Assembly (NCBI RefSeq): GCF_000024345.1
Contig: NC_013729.1
Location: forward strand, 5,828,001 to 5,892,000
Reading direction: 5' to 3'
Origin: Kribbella flavida DSM 17836
Lineage (GTDB): Bacteria; Actinomycetota; Actinomycetes; Propionibacteriales; Kribbellaceae
Length of the DNA stretch: 64,000 nt
The notes below the pieces were generated by a model. That model was not told where the DNA came from. It did not search any database and was given only the letters and a program-made list of their open reading frames with translations. Numbering within the stretch: position 1 is the first letter of the stretch; each line of letters opens with the position of its first letter. Of the stretch, positions 38,306 to 46,500 are shown one piece after another. Both the position numbers and the translations under genes were made by a program.

Positions 38306-39504
38306 GACGAGTACGCCGAGTTCTCTTCGACGTACGCGTGCGAGAGGTCGGTGGTGAGCACGGTCGCCGACGCGTCGCCGGCGTGCAGGTCGATCACCAC
38401 GTCGATCTCCAGCCCGGACAGGTCCGCCTCCGAGCGGTCGACGCCTTTGCCGCCGGCCACGCAGATGGCCGCGCCGTTCAGGGTGATGTCGAGCAGCTGC
38501 GGGTCGAACGCCGTGGGCGCGTTGCCGACTGCCATCGCGATCCGTCCCCAGTTCGGATCGGCGGCGAAGAACGCGGTCTTGCAGAGGTTGTCCTCGGCCA
38601 CCACCTTCGCGGCGGCGACCGCCTCGGCCTCGGTGGCGGCGTTCTTCACGGTGATGCTGACGTGCTTGGTGACGCCCTCGGCGTCGGCCTGCAACTGCCG
38701 CACCAGGTCGGCGGCCAGCGTGGTCAGCGCCGCCTCGAACTCGTCGGGCGGCACGGTGACGCCGGAGGCTCCCGAGCTGAGCAGCAGCACGGTGTCGTTG
38801 GTCGACGTCCCGCCGTCGACGTCGAGCCGGTTGAAGGTCTTGCCCACCGCATTGCGCAGGGCATGATCCAGGTGCGGCTGATCGAGCACGGCGTCGGTGG
38901 TGATGACGCTCAGCATGGTCGCCATGTTCGGCGCGCACATGCCGGCGCCCTTGGCGAAGCCGCCGATGCTCCAGCCCCCCGGATGGCTCAGTACGGCCTG
39001 CTTCGGCACGTTGTCGGTGGTCATCACCGCCGTGGCGGCATCGAGGCTGTGCTGCGGCGTGCTGCCCAGCGCGGCGACCGCCGCGGACAGGCCCGGCAGC
39101 AGTTTGTCCATCGGCAGCCGCTCACCGATCAGGCCGGTCGAGCAGACCGCGATCTCGGCCGCGCCGACGCCGAGCGCCGAAGCCAGCTCCTCGGCGGTCT
39201 TGTGGGTGTCCTGGAAGCCCTCCGGACCGGTGCACGCGTTCGCGCCGCCGGAGTTCAGCGCGACGGCCGTCAGCTTGCCGGCGGTCAGCACCTGCTGCGA
39301 CCAGAGCACGGGCGCGGCCTTCACCTTGTTGGTGGTGAAGACGCCGGCCGCGGCGTACTGCGGGCCGTCGTTGACCACGACGGTGAGGTCCGGCGTACCG
39401 GCGGGCTTGATCCCGGCGATCACCCCGGCCGCGCGGAAGCCGGCCGGCGCGGTGACCCCGGCGCTCCGATCGACTGAGGCTTCCGGGGTGACTGCGACGG
39501 TCAC
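38302..39504 (-). CDS. argJ: bifunctional ornithine acetyltransferase / N-acetylglutamate synthase
   Basis: GTG 39504 overlaps the argC stop as GTGA; 400 residues. ArgJ recycles the acetyl group from N-acetylornithine to glutamate. The autoproteolysis site is seen as GGFAKGAGMCAPNMATML, where cleavage before Thr gives the alpha and beta chains. Other motifs are VALNSGGANACTG and SAGDASATVLTTDLSHAYVEENSAYSS-type C-terminal sequence. The open frame upstream to 40098 lies inside argC and was not used. Confidence 0.96.
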   Translation of the reverse strand: MTVAVTPEASVDRSAGVTAPAGFRAAGVIAGIKPAGTPDLTVVVNDGPQYAAAGVFTTNKVKAAPVLWSQQVLTAGKLTAVALNSGGANACTGPEGFQDTHKTAEELASALGVGAAEIAVCSTGLIGERLPMDKLLPGLSAAVAALGSTPQHSLDAATAVMTTDNVPKQAVLSHPGGWSIGGFAKGAGMCAPNMATMLSVITTDAVLDQPHLDHALRNAVGKTFNRLDVDGGTSTNDTVLLLSSGASGVTVPPDEFEAALTTLAADLVRQLQADAEGVTKHVSITVKNAATEAEAVAAAKVVAEDNLCKTAFFAADPNWGRIAMAVGNAPTAFDPQLLDITLNGAAICVAGGKGVDRSEADLSGLEIDVVIDLHAGDASATVLTTDLSHAYVEENSAYSS

Positions 39505-40532
39505 GGTGCCACTCCTACGAGGGGAAGGGCCAGGGTCTCGTCGAGACCGGCGGCCAGGTTCATGCACTGCACGGCGGCGCCGGCGGTGCCCTTGGTGAGG
39601 TTGTCGAGCGCGGCCACCACGACGGCGCGTCCGGTGCGCTGGTCGAGGGCGACCTGCAGGTGCACGGTGTTCGCGCCGAGGGTGGCCTGGGTCTGCGGCC
39701 ACTGTCCCTCGGGCAGCAGGTGCACGAACGGCTCGTCGCCGTACGCCTGCTGGTAGCCGGCACGGAGCTGCTCGGCCGTCGTGCCGTCGGCGATCGGCGC
39801 GCTGCAGGTCGCGATGATGCCGCGGGCCATCGGCGCCAGCACCGGGGTGAAGGAGACGCTGACCGGGCCGGCGGTGTGCGGGGCCAGGTTCTGCTCGATC
39901 TCCGGGGTGTGCCGGTGCACGCCGCCCACGCCGTACACGGTGGCCGAGCCCATCACCTCCGCGCCCATCAGGTGCGCCTTGGGACCCTTGCCCGCTCCCG
40001 ACGTCCCGCTGACAGCGACCACCACCAGTTGGGCGCTGTCGACGAGACCTGCCTGGACGGCCGGGAGCAGGGCAAGGGTGGACACGGTGGGGTAGCACCC
40101 CGGTACGGCGACGCGGTTGGCGCCGCGCAGCTTCTCCCGCTGGCCGGGCAACTCGGGCAGTCCGTAGGGCCAGTGGCCGGCGTACTGCCCGCCGTAGAAC
40201 TCCACCCAGGCCTCGGCGTCCACCAGCCGGAAGTCCGCGCCGCAGTCGATCACGGTGACGTCGTCGCCGAGCTGCTCGGCGATCCCGGCGGACTGTCCGT
40301 GCGGCAGCGCCAGGAACACGACGTCGTGCCCGGCCAGCGTCTGCGCGGAGGTTTCCTCGAGCACCCGGCCGGCCAGCGGCGTGAGGTGCGGGTGATGCTG
40401 CCCGAGCGCGGACCCGGCGTTGCCGCCCGCGGTGAGCGCCCCGATCTCCACCTCCGGGTGGGTCGACAGCAACCGCAGCAGCTCTCCCCCGGCGTACCCA
40501 CTCGCTCCCGCGACAGCGACCCTCAGCGTCAT
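39501..40532 (-). CDS. argC: N-acetyl-gamma-glutamyl-phosphate reductase
   Basis: ATG 40532 (MTLRVAVAGASGYAGGELL) gives 343 residues. It reduces N-acetylglutamyl phosphate to the semialdehyde with NADPH. The Rossmann loop GASGYAGGEL and the active-site Cys in RVAVPGCYPT are visible. It is the first gene of argCJBDFRH. A promoter-like pair ends 7 bases before the ATG, so the message is probably leaderless. The longer open frame upstream to 40628 is unconserved. Confidence 0.96.
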   Translation of the reverse strand: MTLRVAVAGASGYAGGELLRLLSTHPEVEIGALTAGGNAGSALGQHHPHLTPLAGRVLEETSAQTLAGHDVVFLALPHGQSAGIAEQLGDDVTVIDCGADFRLVDAEAWVEFYGGQYAGHWPYGLPELPGQREKLRGANRVAVPGCYPTVSTLALLPAVQAGLVDSAQLVVVAVSGTSGAGKGPKAHLMGAEVMGSATVYGVGGVHRHTPEIEQNLAPHTAGPVSVSFTPVLAPMARGIIATCSAPIADGTTAEQLRAGYQQAYGDEPFVHLLPEGQWPQTQATLGANTVHLQVALDQRTGRAVVVAALDNLTKGTAGAAVQCMNLAAGLDETLALPLVGVAP

Positions 40533-40568
40533 GTGAATGAGTATGTCAGAGACCGAATGAATATCCAA
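40532..40568 (-). promoter_or_regulatory. argC promoter with two candidate ARG boxes
   Basis: On the minus strand TTGGAT (40568-40563), 17 bases, CATACT (40545-40540), then 7 bases to the argC ATG. Two half-matches to the TNTGAATNNNNATTCANA operator type lie on the plus strand at about 40532-40547 (TGTGAATGAGTATGTC) and 40553-40568 (CCGAATGAATATCCAA), 21 bases apart, covering -35 and -10. ArgR bound there would block the promoter. Confidence 0.55.
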
Positions 40569-40632
40569 GCCGCTTCCCGACCGTTCTCCACCCTGCCACC
40601 AGGCTGAGCAACTCCCCCAGTGACGCACGTCA

Positions 40633-40658
40633 TGTCACAACGTCGCCCTTGCCGCGTG
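40633..40658 (+). promoter_or_regulatory. candidate ECF41-type promoter
   Basis: TGTCACA (40633-40639), 15 bases, CGTG (40655-40658) closely matches the published ECF41 pattern TGTCACA-16-CGTC. It lies 33 bases before the carboxymuconolactone decarboxylase-like gene and hence in front of the sigma factor gene, implying autoregulation. Confidence 0.6.
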
Positions 40659-40691
40659 TCCGCAGGGTGACGGCTACAGGAGGAGGATCCG

Positions 40692-41243
40692 ATGGCGCGG
40701 ATTTCGCTGGAGCACCGCAGGACCGTGTTCGTCCGGGCGATGGAGTGGTACAGCAAGCGCAAGTACGGCGACGTACTCGACCCGGGCAAGGCCGCTCTGC
40801 ACCACCGCGGCGTACTGACGACGATGCTGGCGCTGGAGGGGTCGGCGGCGCGCTGGTCGCGACTGGACCCGACGCTGAAGGCCCTGGCGACGATGGTGAC
40901 CAGCACGCAGGTCGGGTGCAGCTGGTGCATGGACTTCGGCTTCTGGGAGTTCCACCACCGAGGTGTCGCGCCGGCCAAGCTGCGGGCTGTGCCAGGCTGG
41001 CGGGACAGTGACGTCTACACGGACCTGGAGCGCGCGGTGATGGACTACGCGGAATCGGCAACGGCGACCCCGCCGACGGTCACCGACGAGCAGGTCGAGC
41101 GGCTGCGCAAGGACCTGTCCGAGGCGGAGCTGGTGGAGCTGACCGCGCAGATCGCCCTGGAGAACTACCGGTCCAGGACGAACGCCGCCCTGGGAATGAC
41201 CAGCCAGGGATTCAAGCAGTACTGCGAGGTGCGGCCGGCGTGA
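40692..41243 (+). CDS. AhpD/carboxymuconolactone decarboxylase-family protein
   Basis: The 183-residue protein follows an AGGAGGA ribosome site at a good distance. The CxxC motif is GCSWCMDFG (Cys76, Cys79), as in AhpD-like alkylhydroperoxidase-fold proteins that carry redox-active thiols. Such proteins are the characteristic neighbour and proposed regulatory partner of ECF41 sigma factors. The stop overlaps the sigma factor's GTG by 4 bases, so they are co-translated. The substrate is unknown. Confidence 0.88.
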   Translation: MARISLEHRRTVFVRAMEWYSKRKYGDVLDPGKAALHHRGVLTTMLALEGSAARWSRLDPTLKALATMVTSTQVGCSWCMDFGFWEFHHRGVAPAKLRAVPGWRDSDVYTDLERAVMDYAESATATPPTVTDEQVERLRKDLSEAELVELTAQIALENYRSRTNAALGMTSQGFKQYCEVRPA

Positions 41244-42130
41244 ACAGCGACGAGCTGGCCGCGGAGTTCGCCGAGCACCGCGCGGTCCTGGTCGGGGCGG
41301 CGTACCGGGTGGTCGGCAGCGTGGCCGACGCGGAGGACGTCGTCCAGGAGACCTGGCTGCGCTGGTCCACCGCTGAGCACGCCGAGGTCCGCGACGTCCG
41401 GGCGTACCTCGTCCGGATCACCACCCGGCTCGCCCTGAACCGGCTGCGTCAGCAGAAGTCGCGGCGCGAGCAGTACGTCGGCCCGTGGCTGCCCGAGCCG
41501 ATCGCGGCCGCCGACCAGGACCCGGCCGCCGTCGCGGAGGTCGCCGACTCGGTGTCGATGGCGATGCTGGTCGTGCTGGAGACGCTGTCACCGCTGGAGC
41601 GCGCCGCCTTCGTGCTGCGGGAGGTGTTCGACCTGCCGTTCAGCGAGATCGCCGACACGCTGGGCCGCTCCGAGGCCGCCGTACGGCAGCTGGCGCACCG
41701 CGCGCGGGAGCACGTGCACGCGCGGCAGCCCCGGCACCGGGTCGACAAGGCGCGGCACCAGGAGATCACCAGCCGGTTCCTGACCGCGACCTGGTCGGGC
41801 GACTACGACCAGGTGGTCGCGATGCTCGCCCCCGACGTGGAGCTGGTCAGCGACGGGGGCGGCAAGCGCAGGGCCGCGCTGCGCCCGGTGCACGGCTCGG
41901 ACAAGGTCGGCCGCTGGCTGATCGCGGTGATGTCGCCCGAGCAGACAGCCGGTCTGGAGTTCGGCAGCGCGATGCTCAACGGCGAGCAGGCCTTCGTCGC
42001 CTACGACGGCCCGGCCGTGGACACCGTGGGCTTCATGGACCTGGACGAGAACGGCCTGATCAGCCGGATCTACGTCGTCCGCAACCCCGACAAGCTCAAG
42101 GCCGTTCCGGGCCGGGAGCAACGCGGCTGA
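41240..42130 (+). CDS. ECF41-family RNA polymerase sigma factor (SigJ-like)
   Basis: The 296-residue protein has sigma region 2 (about 8-75, DAEDVVQETWLRW) and sigma region 4 (about 108-160, LSPLERAAFVLREVFDLPFS), then a SnoaL-like C-terminal domain (about 175-290). The WLPEP motif at 83-87, DGGGK in the C-terminal domain and NPDKL at 282-286 are the hallmarks of ECF41, in which the C-terminal extension replaces a separate anti-sigma factor. Context (AhpD-like partner, TGTCACA promoter) agrees. Its 3' end overlaps the convergent hydrolase gene by 35 bases. Confidence 0.93.
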   Translation: MNSDELAAEFAEHRAVLVGAAYRVVGSVADAEDVVQETWLRWSTAEHAEVRDVRAYLVRITTRLALNRLRQQKSRREQYVGPWLPEPIAAADQDPAAVAEVADSVSMAMLVVLETLSPLERAAFVLREVFDLPFSEIADTLGRSEAAVRQLAHRAREHVHARQPRHRVDKARHQEITSRFLTATWSGDYDQVVAMLAPDVELVSDGGGKRRAALRPVHGSDKVGRWLIAVMSPEQTAGLEFGSAMLNGEQAFVAYDGPAVDTVGFMDLDENGLISRIYVVRNPDKLKAVPGREQRG

Positions 42131-42971
42131 GGAAGTCGCGGACCAGCGGCACGACCTCGTCGAGGTGGCTCTCCAGCAACCAGTGCCCACCGTCCTCAAA
42201 CAGGTGCAGCTCGGCCTTCGGCAGGTCGGCCAGGTAGGCGCGCGCCGCCTCGGCCGGCATGTAGCCGTCCTGCGGACCCCACACGATCAGCGTCGGCGGC
42301 TGGTGCTCGCGCAGGTACGCGTGGAACGCCGGGTACTGCCGCACGCTCTCCCTGATCTCCAGGAAGAAGCCGGCCATGATCTCCCGGCGGTCCCGCAGCA
42401 GAGGCCAGGACAGCTGCCACAGGTCCGGGCTGATCCGCTCGGCCGTGTGCGGCGGGACCTCGCCGAGCGCCTCCTCGCGGAACCCCTCGAAGCTCACCGC
42501 CTCGGCGAGCACCTCCCGCCGCTCGTCGGTCGGGTCGGCCCAGTACTCCTTCAGCGCCGCGTACTTCGGGCCCAGCGTCTCCTCGTACGCGTCGCCGTTC
42601 TGGATGATCAGCCCGGTGATGCGCTCCGGGTTCCGTTGCGCCAGCTGGATGCCGACCTGCGAGCCGTAGTCGAACAGGTACAGCACGAACCGGTCGACGC
42701 CCAGCGAGTCCAGGAACCTTTCCAGCAGCGTCGCGTAGCCGGCGAAGCTGTAGTCGAAGTCGTCCGGCGCGGCGCTGTACCCGAAGCCCGGGAAGTCCGG
42801 CGCCAGCAGCCGCCACTGGTCCCCCAGAGCCGGCATCAGCCCGCGGTACTGGAACGACGACGACGGATATCCGTGCGGCAGCAGCACCACCGGCGCGTCG
42901 GCCGGTCCTGCTTCGCGGTAGAAGATCTCCACGCCGTCGATCTCGGTCGTCCGATGCATCATGCTTGCCAC
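42096..42971 (-). CDS. alpha/beta hydrolase, epoxide hydrolase/haloalkane dehalogenase-like
   Basis: GTG 42971 has GGGAGA upstream; 291 residues. The oxyanion segment is LPHGYPSSSFQYR, the nucleophile elbow LYLFDYGSQVG carries Asp rather than Ser, the acid is in WGPQDGYMP and the His in GGHWLLES. An Asp nucleophile points to epoxide hydrolase or dehalogenase chemistry on a small hydrophobic substrate. It is convergent with the ECF41 gene and overlaps it by 35 bases, which could give antisense interference. No signal peptide. Confidence 0.87.
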   Translation of the reverse strand: MASMMHRTTEIDGVEIFYREAGPADAPVVLLPHGYPSSSFQYRGLMPALGDQWRLLAPDFPGFGYSAAPDDFDYSFAGYATLLERFLDSLGVDRFVLYLFDYGSQVGIQLAQRNPERITGLIIQNGDAYEETLGPKYAALKEYWADPTDERREVLAEAVSFEGFREEALGEVPPHTAERISPDLWQLSWPLLRDRREIMAGFFLEIRESVRQYPAFHAYLREHQPPTLIVWGPQDGYMPAEAARAYLADLPKAELHLFEDGGHWLLESHLDEVVPLVRDFLSRVAPGPERP

Positions 42972-43062
42972 GTTGTCTCCCTTCGTTTGCGTCACCGGTA
43001 CCCAACCGCGCCGACGGGTCACCTAGACTCACCTGCAACTGAGTCGCAGAAAGGGAGCAGCC

Positions 43063-43596
43063 ATGGAGTACGTCGTGATCGACCCCGAGGCGGTGTCGGA
43101 CCCGACCCTGCGCGCCGACCTGCTCGACACGTGGATCGCGGCGACCGATGCCGGCGGCAGTGTCGGCTTCACCGCGCCGGCGCCGGTGCAGCTGGTGGCC
43201 GAGGCTCTGGATTCCGCCCTCGAACGGGTGGCCGGCGGCCAGGATCTGCTGGGTGTGCTGCACAACGGCGAGCGGTACGTCGGAATGGGTCTGCTGGTCT
43301 CCACCGGCGGGCAGCTCAGCACTCACTGGCGCACGGTGCTGCGCGTGATGGTGCATCCGAAGTACCAAGGTGGCGGCGCCGGCCGCCTGCTGATGGAAGG
43401 GCTGCGCAAGTCCGCGGAGCAGCTCGGCCTCGAGCACCTGATGCTGACCGTTCGCGACGGCAACAGCCTGGAGAAGTTCTACGGCAAGCTCGGCTACCGC
43501 GTCGTCGGCGCACATCCTCGCGCCGTCCGGGTCGGGCCGGACGACTACCGCGACGAAATCATGCTCGTCACCGACCTGCGGAGCCGGGCGACGTGA
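43063..43596 (+). CDS. GNAT-family N-acetyltransferase
   Basis: The 177-residue protein follows an AAAGGGAG ribosome site. The acetyl-CoA motif is VMVHPKYQGGGAGRLLMEGL, followed by HLMLTVRDGNSLEKFYGKLGY, typical of single-domain GNAT enzymes acetylating small amines or protein N-termini. The acceptor is unknown. Its last 29 bases overlap the 3' end of the convergent surface-protein gene. Confidence 0.9.
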   Translation: MEYVVIDPEAVSDPTLRADLLDTWIAATDAGGSVGFTAPAPVQLVAEALDSALERVAGGQDLLGVLHNGERYVGMGLLVSTGGQLSTHWRTVLRVMVHPKYQGGGAGRLLMEGLRKSAEQLGLEHLMLTVRDGNSLEKFYGKLGYRVVGAHPRAVRVGPDDYRDEIMLVTDLRSRAT

Positions 43597-46500
43597 GCGA
43601 GGCCGGGTCCCGCTGCTCAGGGGGACCCGGCTCCGCTGTCCAAGACCTCCGGCGGGCGATGCCCAGCAGCGTGACACCCAGCGCCGCGAGCAGGCCGCCC
43701 ACGGTGAGCATCAGGGCCGAAGGGCCGCCGGTGTCGGGCAACGCGGCGGCAGGACCAGGACCCGCAGGTTCCGGCGCCGGCCGGCCGCCGACCAGCACCT
43801 TCACCTGCGAGTCAACCGCGATGCCGTCGGTGTCGGTCACGCGGTAGGTCAGCTTCGCGATCCCGGCGAAGCCACGCGCGGGCACGAGCCGGATGGTGCC
43901 GTCGGCACCAACCGTCCATGCCCCGGTCCCCGCGGTCGCGAGGCGCTTCGAGCAGGTGGCCGGACCGGTGACCAGGCAGACGCTGGCCCGGTTCCAGCCG
44001 GCCCCCTGGGTCGCGGCGTCGTTCAGCAGCGGGTTGACGACGACCGGGTTGCCCAGGCTGCCGGTGCCGCTGTCGGGCCCGGCCTGGGCCTCGGCCGGCG
44101 CCGCCACGGTGATCTCGACGCTCGCCGTGTCCGACGTCCCGTTGGCGTCGGTCACCCGGTACCCGACCGCGCGGGTCGTGCCGGTGAAGCCCTGTGCCGG
44201 CGTGTACGTGACGGTGCCGCCCGGCGCGACCGCGAAGGTACCCTCGGCCGGGACCGTCACCGTCACCTTGTGCCGGCCGTCGGCCGGATCACGCAGTACG
44301 ACGGACGCCTTGTCCAACGCGGCCGACGGATCTCCGGCCTGGTCGTTGGCCAGCACCGGCACTCCCACGGCCTTCCCGTACGCCGTGTGCGCGCTGTCGT
44401 CGGTCGCGACCGGCCGGACCGGCAGCACCGTCACCGAAACCGTCGAGCGGGTGGCGTTCCGGTTGCCGTCCTTCACCTCGTACCGCGCCGGACGGCTGCT
44501 GCCGGTGAACGCGCTCAGGGGACGGAACGTGATCTTGCCCTCGGCAACGGCCAGCGTGCCCTGGCCCGGGACGCTCACCGTGCGGACCAGGTCGCCGCGG
44601 GGATCCACCAGCAACAGGGTGGCCGGATCGAGCGTCGCGCCGGGGCCGGGTTTGTCATTGGCCAGCGGGTCGAACGTGACCGGCAGGTGCTGCTTGGTCT
44701 GCGCGACGTCGGCCCGGGCGACGGGCTCGTCCTCGACCGTCACGGTCAGCGTCGCCGTCCCGGTGCTGCCGTTCGCGTCGCCCACCTGGTACGCCACCGC
44801 GGTGGCCGGCCCGGCCGATGCACCGTCGGGAACCAGCCGCACTGCGCCGTCGGGCTGCGCGGTGTAGGTGCCCTGCCCCGCGACCCGTAGCGACGGAACC
44901 GCGTCGCCGGTCGCCGGATCGACCAGTCGCACGGACGCCGGGACCAGCGGCGCGCTCGGGTCACCCGCCTTGTCGTTGCCCAGCACCGGCACGGTCACCG
45001 GCGTGCCGAAGGCCGTCGTCGCGGTGTCGGCGGCCGCCTCCGGCCTGATCGCTGTGACCGTCACGGTGATCGTCGAGGTCGCCTTGTTGCCACTGGTGTC
45101 GGTGACTTGGTAGGCGACCGAGCTGGATCCACTGAACGCCCGCACCGGCGTGAAGGTGATCTTGCCGGTGGTCGGGTTGGCCTCGAACGTTCCCTGTCCG
45201 GCCACCGCCACCGTCCGTCCCCACGCCCGCGCGAGCCCGAAGAGCTGGACCGACGTCTTCTCCAACTGGGCGTCGGTGCCCGGCACGTCGTTGGCCAGCA
45301 CGTCGACGGTCAGCGCCCGGTTCTGACCGGTGGTCGCGGTGTCCGGCCTGGCCTCGGGTCCGTTGCCGACGGTGAGGAACAGCAGCCCCTCGGCGGTCGT
45401 CCCGTTGTCGTCGGCGACCCGGTACGTCGCCGGGGTGGTCACGCCCTGATACTTGCTCGCCGGGGTGAACGTGATCCGCCCACTGCTGTCAGTGGTGTAC
45501 CGGCCTTCGCCCGGCTGCGTCACGGTCTTGCGGTACGCGCCGTCCTGGGGATCTTTCAGCACCAGGCCGGCGGCGACCAGCGGCGCACTCGGATCACCGG
45601 CCTTGTCGTTGGCCAGCACGTCGACGGTGATCGACTGGCCGAACGACGTGATCGCGGAGTCGTCGACGGTGAACGGGTCGACCGGCGTCACCGTCAGCGC
45701 GACCGTGGCGGTCGCGACAGACTTGTTGCTGTCGGCCACCTGATAGGTGATCGGCCGCGCCGTGCCCCGGAACGCCGGCAGCGGGTCGAACACGATCGCC
45801 CCCGACGGCCGGACGGCGTACGTGCCCTGGCCCGGTACGGTCACGGCACGGCCGAAGCGCTGCGACCGGGCCGCGGCGTCCCGCAGTACGACGGACGCCG
45901 GGTCGAGGTCGGCGGCGGTGCCCGGGCTGTCGTTGGCCAGCACGTTCACGGTGGCGGCGACGTCCTGCACCGTCGACGCGGTGTCGGGCCGGGCCACCGG
46001 CGGGGCACCGACGGTGATCCGGACGACCGCGGTCGTCGGCGTGCCGTTGCCGTCGGCCACCTGGTAGGTCAATTCGGTCACCGATCCGCTGAACGTCCGG
46101 TGCGGCGCGAGCACGATCGCGCCGGACCGCACGGTGAAGACGCCCTCTCCCTGCACGGTCACCGTGGTCTTGAGAACGCCGTCGGCCGGATCCTTCAGCC
46201 GGAGGCTGCCCGGGACCAGCGGCGCGCTCGGGTCGCCGGCCTTGTCGTTGCCCAGCACCCGGACCGTGACCGGCGCGCCGAACGGCGTGGTGGTGTTGTC
46301 GTCGACGGCGACCGGCACCACCGGCGCGACCGAGACCACGATCTTCGACCGGGCCGCCTGGTCGAACCAGTCGGAGACGCGGTAACTCATCGCCGTGGCG
46401 ATGCCGGTGAAGGCCGGCACCGGGTCGAACACCACGGTGCCGTCCGGATCGACCTGCCAGCGCCCCTCGCCGGCCGTCGTCACGACCTTCTTGAGCGAAC

